Positions 8,054 through 16,624 of a DNA stretch of 64,000 bases are shown here, piece after piece. Every line of letters begins with the position of its first letter. Positions within the stretch are counted from its first letter, which is position 1. The stretch comes from Arthrobacter sp. NicSoilB8 (GTDB lineage Bacteria > Actinomycetota > Actinomycetes > Actinomycetales > Micrococcaceae). Made by a program: the position numbers and the translations under genes. The notes beneath the pieces are model-generated. The model was not told the DNA's origin. It did not search any database and was given only the letters and a program-made list of their open reading frames with translations. Location: positions 4,030,001 to 4,094,000 of the forward strand of contig NZ_AP024655.1 of NCBI RefSeq assembly GCF_019977355.1. The letters are read 5' to 3'.

Positions 8054-9007
8054 GTGAGCAACGAAATCCCCGCCAAGGTATCCGACGTCTTTGACCCCAC
8101 CCGGTGGCGCACCGTGTCCGGTTTCGACGACTTCCAGGACATGACCTACCACCGGCAGGTGGAGCGCTCCGCCGACGGAGAAGTGGTCCGGGACCTGCCC
8201 ACGGTGCGCATCGCCTTCAACCGGCCCGAGGTCCGCAACGCCTTCCGGCCCGGCACCGTGGACGAGCTCTACCGAGCCATGGACCACGCGAGGATGACCC
8301 CGGATGTGGCCACGGTCCTGCTCACCGGCAACGGCCCCTCCCCCAAGGACGGCGGCCACTCGTTCTGCTCGGGCGGGGACCAGCGGATCCGCGGCAGGGA
8401 CGGGTACCGGTACGCCGACGGCGAGACGCAGGAGACCATCGACCCCGCCCGGGCCGGCCGGCTGCACATCCTGGAAGTCCAGCGGCTCATGCGCACCATG
8501 CCCAAGGTGGTGATCGCCGTCGTCAACGGCTGGGCCGCCGGCGGCGGGCACTCCCTCCACGTGGTCTCGGACCTCACCATCGCCTCCCGGCAGCACGGAA
8601 AGTTCAAGCAGACCGACGCCACCGTGGGAAGCTTCGACGCCGGGTACGGTTCCGCGCTGCTGGCCCGCCAGATCGGCCAGAAGTCCGCCCGGGAAATCTT
8701 CTTCCTGGCCCGCGAATATTCCGCCGAGGACATGGTCCGGATGGGCGCGGTGAACGAGGCCGTGGACCACGAGCGGCTCGAGGACGTCGCCCTGGAATAC
8801 GCCGCCGACATCGCCCGGCAGTCGCCGCAGGCCATCCGCATGCTCAAATTCGCGTTCAACCTGGCCGACGACGGCCTGGCCGGCCAGCAGGTCTTCGCTG
8901 GCGAAGCGACCCGCCTGGCGTACATGACCGACGAGGCCGTGGAGGGCAAGGAAGCCTTCCTCGAAAAGCGCGACCCCGACTGGTCCAAATTTCCGCACTA
9001 CTTCTAA
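8054..9007 (+). CDS. menB: 1,4-dihydroxy-2-naphthoyl-CoA synthase
   Basis: A 317-residue crotonase-fold enzyme that cyclises o-succinylbenzoyl-CoA to 1,4-dihydroxy-2-naphthoyl-CoA in menaquinone synthesis. MenB hallmarks are FCSGGDQRIRGRDGY near residue 105, the oxyanion-hole segment VNGWAAGGGHSLHVVSDLTIAS, and QTDATVGSFDAGYGSALLAR with the conserved Asp and Tyr. The C-terminus WSKFPHYF is also typical. The GTG start at 8054 has no ribosome-binding site but a -10 element 6 bases upstream. It is followed by menE after 8 bases, so the genes form an operon. Confidence 0.96.
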   Translation: MSNEIPAKVSDVFDPTRWRTVSGFDDFQDMTYHRQVERSADGEVVRDLPTVRIAFNRPEVRNAFRPGTVDELYRAMDHARMTPDVATVLLTGNGPSPKDGGHSFCSGGDQRIRGRDGYRYADGETQETIDPARAGRLHILEVQRLMRTMPKVVIAVVNGWAAGGGHSLHVVSDLTIASRQHGKFKQTDATVGSFDAGYGSALLARQIGQKSAREIFFLAREYSAEDMVRMGAVNEAVDHERLEDVALEYAADIARQSPQAIRMLKFAFNLADDGLAGQQVFAGEATRLAYMTDEAVEGKEAFLEKRDPDWSKFPHYF

Positions 9008-9015
9008 GGCGCGCT

Positions 9016-10176
9016 GTGACTTCCGGAGCCATGAACATCGAACCCGCGCTCAAGGCGCTGGCTGCTGCCCTCCACGGCGAGGGACCCGCCGTCGAACTTT
9101 CCGCCGGGCCGGACGGCTCGCCGGTGCTGTCGTTCCCCGCAACGCCCGGCATTGAGGACGCGGCGGTCGTGGTGCGGACCTCCGGGTCCACCGGCGCGCC
9201 GAAGGCCACCGTCCTCACCGTTGATGCCCTGGCGGCCTCGTCAGTGGCCACCGCGTTTGCGCTCAAGGGCGAGGGCCAGTGGCTGCTGGCCCTGCCCGTG
9301 CAGTACGTTGCCGGCGTGCAGGTGCTGGTCCGCTCGCTCTTCGCGGGCACCCGCCCGTGGGTCATGGACATGACCGGCGGCTTCACTCCGGAGGCCTTCA
9401 CGGCCGCGGCGTTGGAGCTCACGGACAAGATCCGCTTCACCTCGCTGGTGCCCACCCAGCTGCAGCGGCTGCTGGACACGCCCTCGGCCGAGACGCTCGC
9501 TGTGCTGCGGCGTTTCAACGCCATCCTGCTCGGCGGCGGCCCCGTGCCCGCGGCGCTGCTCGCGGCCGCCCGGGACGCCGGGGTGAACGTGGTGACCACC
9601 TACGGCTCGGCCGAGACCTGCGGCGGCTGCGTGTATGACGGGTTCCCGCTTGAAGATGTCCTGGTCCGCGTCACGGACGACGGCCGCATCCTGCTGGGCG
9701 GCCCAACCATCGCCGCCGGGTATCTGGGGGCCCCCGAGCTCTCGGCGGAGACCTTCACCGACGAGGACGGCGTCCGCTGGTACCGGACCAACGACCTCGG
9801 CGAACTGGACGCCGACGGCCGGCTCACCGTGCTCGGCCGGGCCGACGACGTCGTCATCACCGGCGGCGTCAAGGTTTCGGCCGCGCATGTGCAGGCTGAG
9901 TTGGAGAAGCTCGACGGCGTGCGGGCGGCTTTTGTGGCCGGAGTGCCCTCCGCCGAGTGGGGCCAGGCCCTCGCCGCGTATGTGGCGGTGGCCGACAGCA
10001 CGCCCGACGGGATGGCGGCGTTCACCGGCCGCCGGAACGAGACCTGGGGACCGGCGCTGGGTGCGCTGGCCCCGAAAACGGTCCTGGCCGCCGCGGAACT
10101 GCTCATGCTGCCCAACGGCAAACCGGACCGCGTGGGCATGACGGTCCTGCTGGACGCGCTGCATCAGGGAAAATAG
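9016..10176 (+). CDS. menE: o-Succinylbenzoate-CoA ligase
   Basis: A 386-residue adenylate-forming enzyme that activates o-succinylbenzoate with ATP and CoA. Motifs include the P-loop RTSGSTGAPKATVLT near residue 57, TYGSAETCGGCVYDG, YRTNDLGELD, GRADDVVITGGVKVS and a C-terminal NGKPDR with the catalytic Lys. It is shorter than typical acyl-CoA ligases (over 450 residues), as in other actinobacterial MenE proteins. The GTG at 9016 has AAGG six bases before it; an ATG at 9031 is possible, but its GGAG lies only two bases away. Confidence 0.93.
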   Translation: MTSGAMNIEPALKALAAALHGEGPAVELSAGPDGSPVLSFPATPGIEDAAVVVRTSGSTGAPKATVLTVDALAASSVATAFALKGEGQWLLALPVQYVAGVQVLVRSLFAGTRPWVMDMTGGFTPEAFTAAALELTDKIRFTSLVPTQLQRLLDTPSAETLAVLRRFNAILLGGGPVPAALLAAARDAGVNVVTTYGSAETCGGCVYDGFPLEDVLVRVTDDGRILLGGPTIAAGYLGAPELSAETFTDEDGVRWYRTNDLGELDADGRLTVLGRADDVVITGGVKVSAAHVQAELEKLDGVRAAFVAGVPSAEWGQALAAYVAVADSTPDGMAAFTGRRNETWGPALGALAPKTVLAAAELLMLPNGKPDRVGMTVLLDALHQGK

Positions 10177-10254
10177 ACAAGCTGCCCCTGGCTTCCGGCC
10201 GACTGGCTATTCAACAAACCAACGAGTATTCAACCAATCAACGAGGTACTGACC

Positions 10255-11136
10255 GTGGCTACAGCCGCACAATGGATCCAAGGCGCCCGACCGCGCACCC
10301 TGCCCGCCGCGATTGCGCCGGTGCTGATCGGCAGCGCAGCCGCGTACGAGATGGATTCGTTCATCCTGCTGAACGCCGTGCTGGCCGCCCTGGTCGCCCT
10401 GCTCCTGCAGATCGGGGTCAACTACGCCAACGACTACTCGGACGGCATCCGCGGAACGGATGAGGACCGGGTGGGCCCCCTCCGGCTGGTGGGCTCGGGC
10501 GCGGCCAGCCCGGAGCACGTCAAACGGGCCGCGTTCGCGGCGTTCGGGCTGGCGATGCTGTTCGGCCTGATCCTGGTGATCATCACCCAGGCATGGTGGC
10601 TGATCCTGGTCGGCGTCGGCTGCGTGCTCGCCGCCTGGGGCTACACGGGAGGCAAGAACCCGTACGGCTACCTCGGCTTGGGCGACGTCTTCGTGTTCGT
10701 GTTCTTCGGTCTCGTGGCTACGCTCGGCACCACCTACACCCAGGCGGGCCAGCTCAGCCTTGCCGCCATCATCGGGGCGATCGGCACGGGGCTGATCGCG
10801 TGCGCCCTGCTCATGGCCAACAATGTGCGTGACATCCCGACCGACAGGAAGTCCGGGAAGAAGACCCTGGCCGTGCGGCTCGGGGACAAGCACGCCCGCG
10901 AAAGCTACGTGCTGATGCTGGCCGTCGCGATCCTGCTGGTCATCGTCCTGGCCCCCGCCCGGCCCTGGATGCTGATCGTGCTGCTGCTGATCCCCGCCAG
11001 CCTCATGCCGTCCTGGCTCATGATTTCCGGGCGTCGCCGCAAGAGCCTCATCCCGGTCCTGAAGCAGACCGGGCTCATCAACCTCGGCTTCGCCGCGCTG
11101 TTTTCACTCGGACTCGTCCTGAGCCACGGCTTCTAG
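10255..11136 (+). CDS. menA: 1,4-dihydroxy-2-naphthoate polyprenyltransferase
   Basis: A 293-residue UbiA-family membrane prenyltransferase that joins the isoprenoid chain to 1,4-dihydroxy-2-naphthoate, yielding demethylmenaquinone. The two Asp-rich motifs are visible: NYANDYSDGIRGTDEDR near residue 62 and DIPTDRKSGKKTLAVR near residue 196. About eight hydrophobic helices are present. The GTG at 10255 follows GAGGT. The spacer from menE (78 bases) has an imperfect direct repeat of CAACAAACCAACGAG. With menB and menE it supplies menaquinone for the respiratory chain, which also needs the Ccs genes downstream. Confidence 0.95.
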   Translation: MATAAQWIQGARPRTLPAAIAPVLIGSAAAYEMDSFILLNAVLAALVALLLQIGVNYANDYSDGIRGTDEDRVGPLRLVGSGAASPEHVKRAAFAAFGLAMLFGLILVIITQAWWLILVGVGCVLAAWGYTGGKNPYGYLGLGDVFVFVFFGLVATLGTTYTQAGQLSLAAIIGAIGTGLIACALLMANNVRDIPTDRKSGKKTLAVRLGDKHARESYVLMLAVAILLVIVLAPARPWMLIVLLLIPASLMPSWLMISGRRRKSLIPVLKQTGLINLGFAALFSLGLVLSHGF

Positions 11137-11349
11137 GCCCGGGGCGCGGGGGCTTCGGGCGGTGCCGGGGCTTCGGGCGGTGCCGGGGCGCCGGAGCACG
11201 CCTTCCAAAACGGGGCCGCGGGGTGCCGTGGCACAGGCCGGCCAGGCTTGCCCCGCATCAAAGCCTGCGGTCCCGTGGCACGCCCGGGTTCCGGCCCGAG
11301 GCTGCCGGCCCGAGGGTTCCGGCCCGGGGCTGCCGGGAGTGCGCGGGGG
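11137..11349. repeat. GC-rich intergenic region with short tandem repeats
   Basis: The gap between the convergent menA and the DUF4229 gene holds two copies of an 18-bp unit (GGGGCTTCGGGCGGTGCC, about 11151-11188) and, at 11290-11337, a run of related CGGCCCGAGG / CTGCCGG pieces. No gene is seen. Confidence 0.6.
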
Positions 11350-11658
11350 TTAGGAGTCTTTGGGGCGGTTGTCGGCGCGGACGGCAATCTCCGGGTTCGC
11401 GTCCACGAGACGGTCCTCGGCCTCGGCATCAGCCACCTCGCCTGCGCTGCGCAGCGGCTTGGCCTTGCCCGAGAACCGGTGGTGGAGCGTTGCCGTGGCC
11501 TCGTCGCGCTGCTTCTGGAAGAACAGGAAACTGATGGCGAACGCCATCATCCCGGCGCACAGCGCGGCCAGGAGCACCCCCAGCTGCAGGTAGAGGAAAA
11601 GCACGAACAGGGGCGCAAACAGCGCCAGCCGAATTAGGGTGTATTTGAGGAAAGCCAC
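11350..11658 (-). CDS. DUF4229 domain-containing membrane protein
   Basis: A 102-residue protein with two N-terminal hydrophobic helices (about residues 8-27 and 29-48) and a polar tail that starts FFQKQRDEATATLHHRF, as in DUF4229 proteins of actinobacteria. Function is unknown. The start is GTG at 11658; a TAAACT hexamer ends 6 bases upstream (11665-11670, minus strand), so the mRNA is probably leaderless. Confidence 0.8.
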   Translation of the reverse strand: MAFLKYTLIRLALFAPLFVLFLYLQLGVLLAALCAGMMAFAISFLFFQKQRDEATATLHHRFSGKAKPLRSAGEVADAEAEDRLVDANPEIAVRADNRPKDS

Positions 11659-11664
11659 CCCTCA

Positions 11665-11670
11665 AGTTTA
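11665..11670 (-). promoter_or_regulatory. -10 hexamer of a leaderless promoter
   Basis: TAAACT on the minus strand lies 6 bases before the GTG of the DUF4229 gene. Confidence 0.5.
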
Positions 11671-11787
11671 GCCGCCAGAACGGCTGCCAGGCTTCGGCAG
11701 CAATACTCCCCGCGGCCGGGGCGGGGCTGCAGTGCCGCCGGCCCGTACCGGGCCCCGGTGACCGGCGCCGTCGGGCCGCCTGACGGC

Positions 11788-11793
11788 TAGACT
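11788..11793 (+). promoter_or_regulatory. -10 hexamer of a leaderless promoter
   Basis: TAGACT ends 6 bases before the ATG at 11800. Confidence 0.55.
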
Positions 11794-11799
11794 GAAGAT

Positions 11800-12228
11800 A
11801 TGCTCCGAGTAGTGGTTCCGATCGTCATACTGGCCGTATTTGTCTACGGGCTGGTCGACCTCATCCGCACTGACGCACGGCTGACCAGGGGCATCTCCAA
11901 GACCGCCTGGATCTTCGTGCAGGTCCTCCTCCCCGTGGTCGGCGCCATCCTGTGGTTCCTCATTGGGCGCCCCCGCGCCACGGACGTCGCTCCGGTCGTC
12001 TACAGCCACCCGATAGCGCCCGACGACGACCCCGAATTCCTGCGCAACCTTGAAATTCGCCGCCGCAACCAGGCCGAGGAGGACAGGCTCAAGAAGCTTA
12101 AGGCCGAGTACGACGCCAAGCAGAACAAGCTCGACGCCGGCACCGCGGAAGCCAGCGGCACCGGAAGCGCCGGCGATGCCCATGAGCCCGGCGACGCGGG
12201 AACACAGGGGACCGACGAAGTTAAATAG
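11800..12228 (+). CDS. PLDc_N domain-containing membrane protein
   Basis: A 142-residue protein. The first 60 residues form the phospholipase-D-nuclease N-terminal domain: two hydrophobic helices (about 2-22 and 34-55) ending in ILWFLIGRPR. A charged, probably coiled segment (RRRNQAEEDRLKKLKAEYDAK) and a Gly/Ala-rich tail follow. No nuclease domain is attached. Proteins of this size are common in Micrococcales with no known function. Confidence 0.82.
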   Translation: MLRVVVPIVILAVFVYGLVDLIRTDARLTRGISKTAWIFVQVLLPVVGAILWFLIGRPRATDVAPVVYSHPIAPDDDPEFLRNLEIRRRNQAEEDRLKKLKAEYDAKQNKLDAGTAEASGTGSAGDAHEPGDAGTQGTDEVK

Positions 12229-12240
12229 CAGCATTGCTGC

Positions 12241-12316
12241 CCGGGCCATCCTAACTGCGGCCATTCGCCGCAGATGGCCGGAATCCCCGCCTCACAGCGG
12301 CCATCTCCGGCAGATC
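12241..12316. repeat. Degenerate palindromic element, family C
   Basis: GCGGCCATTCGCCGCAGATGGCCGG followed by CAGCGGCCATCTCCGGCAGAT repeats the GGCCATTCG / GGCCATCT core of the elements at 13401-13708. It lies just upstream of the nuclease-like gene, so that gene is bracketed by family C copies. Confidence 0.55.
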
Positions 12317-12429
12317 GCCGCCACTCATCCGCTCCGCGCCTGCCGCTCACACCGCCCGCTCCTCCCCCACACCCCGCCCGCTCTGTGGATAACCTCCGAG
12401 CCGGCTCGGTGCGGGCGCAGAATGCTCAT

Positions 12430-13419
12430 GTGCACGAGCCCAGTCAGCTACCCCCGCACCTTCGAAACCAGCCCTTCACCGTGGCCGAAGCCCGCACCGC
12501 CGGACTGAGCCGACGACGGACCCGGGCCCGGGATCTTCTCAGCCCCTGTCACGGAGTGCGCGTCACCGCCCTCACCCCGGATAGTTTGCTGGAACGCGCG
12601 CATGCCCTGACTGCGGTGACGGGCGCAGTCGTGAGCCATCTGTCCGCGGCAGTGCTGTGGGGCCTCCCCCTGCCTCGGGCCTTGGAGAACCTGACTGTCA
12701 TCCATCTGACGAGTCGGCCGGGCCGGCGGGCCGTGCGGCATAAGCATGTGGTGGGCCATCAGCAGTCACTCGAACCGGAGGAGATCGTGTCCGGTGCCCG
12801 GGTGAGCTGTACTTCGCCGCTGCGGACGTGGTTCGATCTCGCCGGCATACTGAGCCTCGATGAATTGGTGATTGCCGGCGACTTCCTGTTGCGGCGGAGA
12901 AATCCCCTGACCACGCTCGACAGGCTGGACGCATTCCTCGACGGGAAGCATGGCCGGGCGGGCTACCGCCACGCTATGCGTGCCCGTTCCCTGATACGCG
13001 CCGACACGGACTCCCCCAAAGAGACCGAACTCCGGCTGCTTCTGATTCGACATGGGCTGCCCGAACCCGGAATCAACGTCCCCATGTTCGACGAGGCCGG
13101 CTGTTGGATCCAGGACCCGGACCTCTCCTACGAGCAAGAAAAGATCGCGATTCAGTACGACGGCGGCCATCACGCCAGTCCTGCCCAGCGTCGCAGCGAC
13201 ATCTTCCGGGATGAAAATGCCAGGGATGCCGGGTGGCGCGTCGTCGTATTGACCCAATGGCACCTGACCCCCGTCGCCCCGGGGATGGAGCCGCCTGCGG
13301 TTACCCGCGTACGTGCGGCACTGACGGAGCGCGGCTGGTCCCCCGGCTCGGTTCCGGAGCCGGGACGACGTCACCGTGCTCGCGCCACACCGGACTCATC
13401 TGACACGAATGGCCGCTAA
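12430..13419 (+). CDS. DUF559-like protein with C-terminal endonuclease-type fold
   Basis: A protein of about 329 residues. The N-terminal part (PFTVAEARTAGLSRRRTRARDLLSPCHGVR) is like the AbiEi-type winged helix found in many actinobacterial proteins. The C-terminal part matches a very-short-patch-repair-like PD-(D/E)XK core: WIQDPDLSYEQEKIAIQYDGGHH followed by Arg/Asp-rich RRSDIFRDENARDAGWRVV. Function is unknown. The GTG at 12430 is chosen; earlier in-frame starts (ATG 12274, GTG 12385) would add Pro-rich sequence lying partly in a repeat. The last codons and stop lie in a family C palindromic element, so the end was probably remodelled by it. Confidence 0.7.
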   Translation: MHEPSQLPPHLRNQPFTVAEARTAGLSRRRTRARDLLSPCHGVRVTALTPDSLLERAHALTAVTGAVVSHLSAAVLWGLPLPRALENLTVIHLTSRPGRRAVRHKHVVGHQQSLEPEEIVSGARVSCTSPLRTWFDLAGILSLDELVIAGDFLLRRRNPLTTLDRLDAFLDGKHGRAGYRHAMRARSLIRADTDSPKETELRLLLIRHGLPEPGINVPMFDEAGCWIQDPDLSYEQEKIAIQYDGGHHASPAQRRSDIFRDENARDAGWRVVVLTQWHLTPVAPGMEPPAVTRVRAALTERGWSPGSVPEPGRRHRARATPDSSDTNGR

Positions 13420-13708
13420 GGGCGGCGGCGTAGCGGCCATCTGTGGCGAACCGATGAAGTGCGGGCCCGCGAAGTCCCGAAAAGAACCCGCCCAGGAGGG
13501 CGGCCGAGGCCGGGGCAACCCGGTGCCGCCACGCCAGAACGTGGTGACCCGGCCGCGCCACAGCGCCTCAGCCCACCACAGAGCGCCCACGTGCCACGAA
13601 TGGCCGCCACGCCAGAACTTGGTACCCCAGCCGCACACACCGCACCACAGAGCTCTCATCTGACACGAATGGCCGCCAAACGGGGTAGCTTGGCGGCCAT
13701 TCGTGGCA
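13401..13708. repeat. Cluster of family C palindromic elements
   Basis: Three copies of a GACACGAATGGCCGC-type arm are visible. One pair spans 13401-13447; the cleanest pair has arms at 13661-13679 and 13690-13708 (TGACACGAATGGCCGCCAA and TTGGCGGCCATTCGTGGCA, one mismatch). A lone arm lies near 13595-13606. The piece GCCACGCCAGAAC(G/T)TGGT occurs twice (about 13531 and 13604), showing local duplication. The region lies between convergent genes and may end both transcripts. No gene is seen. Confidence 0.75.
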
Positions 13709-13730
13709 AGACGTGGACTGGGGGTGCGGT

Positions 13731-14840
13731 TTACAGCCCCGAGTACGAGTGCAGCCCGTTGAAGAACTGGTTCACGATCGTGAAGTTGAAGACCACACAC
13801 AGGTAGCCGACGATCGACAGCCAGGCAGCGCGGGTTCCGGTCCAGCCGCGGGTGGCCCGGGCGTGCAGGTATCCGGCGTAGACCACCCAGATCACGAAGG
13901 TCCAGACTTCCTTGGTGTCCCAGCCCCAGAACCGGCCCCAGGCCTTCTCCGCCCAGATGGCGCCGAACATGAGCGTGAAGGTCCAGCCAACGAACGCGAT
14001 GGCGTTGATGCGGTAGGACAGGTTCTCCAGGCTCAAGGCGTTCGGGACCAGACGCATGAACCCGAGCTTGTCGGCACCGCCGGCGGCGATGGTCTTCTGC
14101 CGGTGCGACTGCACGAGCTGCAGCGCGGACATGGCGAACGTCAGGGTGAACAGGGCTGAGGACATCACGGCGATGGAAACGTGGATGATCAGCCAATAGC
14201 TCTGCAGCGCAGGCACAAGGTGGCCCACGGGCGTCCAGAAGGCGATGGAGGCCGCAACCAGCATGATGATGGCCAGGCCGATCACGAACGTGCCCAGGAA
14301 GCGCAGGTCGCGGCGGATCAGCACGAGCAGGAAGACAGCCACGGCAACGAACGCGCCGGTGGTGAGGAACTCGTACATGTTGCCCCACGGAACCCGGCCC
14401 GCGCCGAGCGCGCGCGTGATCACGCCAGCCGCATGGATGGCCGCGCCCAGGACGGTCAGCGCGACGGCGACCCGGGCCGGGGCACGCCGCTCGCCGCCGT
14501 AGCGCATGCTGCCGTCGGCGGTCTGGCCCGCGCCGGCCGCGGCACCCCGGCCGGTGGCCGACGTCGGACGCTCGGCGCGTCCCGCGGGTCCGCTTACGTC
14601 CGAATCGGTGCGGTCAACGTCGTCTCCGGCGGTCCCGGCACCGACGCCGACGGGCACGCGGGCGGCCTCGGCCGTCTGTCCGGAGAGTTCCGCGGCTTTG
14701 AGGTCCACCGCGCGCAGCACCTTGCTGCTCTTGGCCAGGTCCCAGGCGAAGGCGATGAAGGCCACCGTGTACGTGCCGGCCGCCAGCAGCATGAAGAGCT
14801 CGCTGTACTGGCCCATGGTTTCGTTGATCGAGAACAACAT
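13731..14840 (-). CDS. ccsB: Cytochrome c biogenesis protein CcsB (ResC)
   Basis: A 369-residue membrane protein of the haem-handling CcsB/CcsA family, partner of ResB in system II cytochrome c maturation. The WWD-like haem motif is visible as WGRFWGWDTKEVWTFVIW near residue 304, with conserved His in transmembrane segments such as WLIIHVSIAVMSS. An extra variable loop of about 90 residues (about 37-125), rich in Ala/Gly/Asp, follows the first helix. The ATG overlaps the resB stop by one base, indicating coupling. It is the last gene of the operon. Confidence 0.93.
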   Translation of the reverse strand: MLFSINETMGQYSELFMLLAAGTYTVAFIAFAWDLAKSSKVLRAVDLKAAELSGQTAEAARVPVGVGAGTAGDDVDRTDSDVSGPAGRAERPTSATGRGAAAGAGQTADGSMRYGGERRAPARVAVALTVLGAAIHAAGVITRALGAGRVPWGNMYEFLTTGAFVAVAVFLLVLIRRDLRFLGTFVIGLAIIMLVAASIAFWTPVGHLVPALQSYWLIIHVSIAVMSSALFTLTFAMSALQLVQSHRQKTIAAGGADKLGFMRLVPNALSLENLSYRINAIAFVGWTFTLMFGAIWAEKAWGRFWGWDTKEVWTFVIWVVYAGYLHARATRGWTGTRAAWLSIVGYLCVVFNFTIVNQFFNGLHSYSGL

Positions 14841-16624
14841 TACTGATCCTTCTTCGACTTGGAGGAGCCGGCTGTTGACTGGATGAAGTCTTCTTCGGGT
14901 TGTTCAGGGGTGGCGTGCGCGCCGTCTGCCGTGCTGCCTGTTGCAGTGCCGGCGCTATCCGCCCGGTCATTATCCGCTGTCCTGCTGGGAGCGGGCTGGG
15001 AACCGGATGCGGCGTCCTCGTCCAACAGCCATTCGCCGGACAGGAGTTGGCGGATGGCCGCGGCCTCCCCGGCCAGGCGATGGTCCTCGCCGCGGGCCAG
15101 GAGACCGTACTCCACCATGGTGCGGCCGTCCTCATGGGTGCCCGTGCGGACCCAGACGCGGCGGCGGTTCACGTAGAGCGAGGTGACCAGCCCGGCGACG
15201 GCCAGGAGCGCGAAGATCAGGGCGTAAAGCTGGCCGGGGTTGTGGTGGATGTCCACGCCGATGTAGCGCTTCACGCCGTCGAAGCTGATGGAGCCCTTAC
15301 CGTTCGGCAGGGTGTAGCTTCCGCCGGGCGCCAGGACGATGCCCTTGGTGTCCAGGTTCCTGGCGTTGAGCGGCGTCAGTTTCTTGACGTCGAGTTCGAA
15401 GACGTTCTGCGGGGAGCCGGCGTCCAGACCGAGATCACCGAAGTAGGAGTTCAGGGTCAGCTGCGGGTTGATGAGCTCGGGGTCGCCGCTGAAGGACACG
15501 CCCTTGTCGGTGATGAAGGCCGTCGGCAGGAAGAACCCGGCGAAGGCGAGCTGTTCCGGCTTGGCGTCCGGGACCTTGATGACCACGGAGGAGTAGTAGT
15601 TCTCGCCCTGGAGTTTGGCGACCACGGGACCCTGCATGGCGATGTTGCCGGCGCCGTCGCGGACGGTGACCACAGGAGCGTAGCCGTTGCCCGTGAGGTA
15701 CACGCTGGTGCCGCCTAGGCTGAGGGGGTCGTTGACCTTGAGCACTTCCTTCTTGGCGGGTGCGTCCGGGTTCTCCTTCGTGGTCACTTCGGCCTTGAAG
15801 TCGATGGGCTGTCCGAACTTGCCCTTCGATTCACGGTCGAAGGTGATGTTGAACTTGTCCAGCTGGACCGAATACGGCTGGAGCTGGCTGCTCTGGAAGT
15901 TGGTGCCGGGCGTGAACTGGTCGTAGCCGACGAGGGTGTTGACGAAGGTGTCGCCCTCCACCAGGATCCGCTGCCCGCTGTAGCCGTAGAGGCCGCCGGC
16001 CGCCACCGAGACCAGCACCCCGATCAGCGCGGTGTGGAAGACCAGGTTGCCGACTTCCTTCAGGAAGCCGCGCTCGGCCCCCAGGGAGGGCCGCGCGCCG
16101 TCGCGGTCCCGGACATCGACGCGGTAGCCGCGCTTCTTCAGCAGCTCCGCGGCGTTGGTGATGGCCTCCGACGCCGGGATCCCGGCGTCGGCCGGAATCA
16201 CCAGGGTGCCGTATTCCGGGAGCCGGGACAGGCGGGCGGGCGTGCGCGGGGGCTGGGAGCGCATCGCCTTGTAGTGCGCGATGGCGCGCGGGATCACGCA
16301 GCCGATCAGCGAGACGAACAGCAGGATGTAGATCGCGGAAAACCACGCCGAGGAGTAGACATCGTAGAGCTGCAGCGAGTCCAGGATCTTCCCGTAGTCC
16401 GGATGGTCCTTGATGTACTGCGTGACAATGGCCGGGTTGGCGGGGCGCTGCGGGAACAGCGAACCGGGCACGGCGGCGACGGCCAGCAGCAGGAGCAGGA
16501 ACAGGGCCGTGCGCATGCTGGTCAGCTGCGTCCACGCCCAGCGGAGCATGCCCAGCGGACCCAGCGACGGCAGGACGACGTCAGGCTTCGGGGATTTCTT
16601 CTTTACGTTCACGCGCTCGCTCAT
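14840..16624 (-). CDS. resB: Cytochrome c biogenesis protein ResB (Ccs1)
   Basis: A 594-residue ResB protein that with CcsB moves haem across the membrane and attaches it to apocytochrome c. Three hydrophobic segments lie near the N-terminus (ALFLLLLLAVAAVPGSLFPQRP, FSAIYILLFVSLIGCVIPRA and NLVFHTALIGVLVSVAAGGLYGYSG), then a large extracytoplasmic domain and a final helix near residue 480. The C-terminal 60 residues are Ser/Ala/Thr-rich. The ATG at 16624 (MSERVNVKKK) overlaps the ccdA stop by one base; an upstream start at 16687 would run into ccdA. Confidence 0.93.
   Translation of the reverse strand: MSERVNVKKKSPKPDVVLPSLGPLGMLRWAWTQLTSMRTALFLLLLLAVAAVPGSLFPQRPANPAIVTQYIKDHPDYGKILDSLQLYDVYSSAWFSAIYILLFVSLIGCVIPRAIAHYKAMRSQPPRTPARLSRLPEYGTLVIPADAGIPASEAITNAAELLKKRGYRVDVRDRDGARPSLGAERGFLKEVGNLVFHTALIGVLVSVAAGGLYGYSGQRILVEGDTFVNTLVGYDQFTPGTNFQSSQLQPYSVQLDKFNITFDRESKGKFGQPIDFKAEVTTKENPDAPAKKEVLKVNDPLSLGGTSVYLTGNGYAPVVTVRDGAGNIAMQGPVVAKLQGENYYSSVVIKVPDAKPEQLAFAGFFLPTAFITDKGVSFSGDPELINPQLTLNSYFGDLGLDAGSPQNVFELDVKKLTPLNARNLDTKGIVLAPGGSYTLPNGKGSISFDGVKRYIGVDIHHNPGQLYALIFALLAVAGLVTSLYVNRRRVWVRTGTHEDGRTMVEYGLLARGEDHRLAGEAAAIRQLLSGEWLLDEDAASGSQPAPSRTADNDRADSAGTATGSTADGAHATPEQPEEDFIQSTAGSSKSKKDQ

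Noticed and set aside
12274..12429. N-terminal extension of the DUF559-like protein from ATG 12274
   Set aside because: The added residues are Pro/Ser-rich, begin in a palindromic repeat and are unlike the family start; GTG 12430 fits better, though this is not certain.
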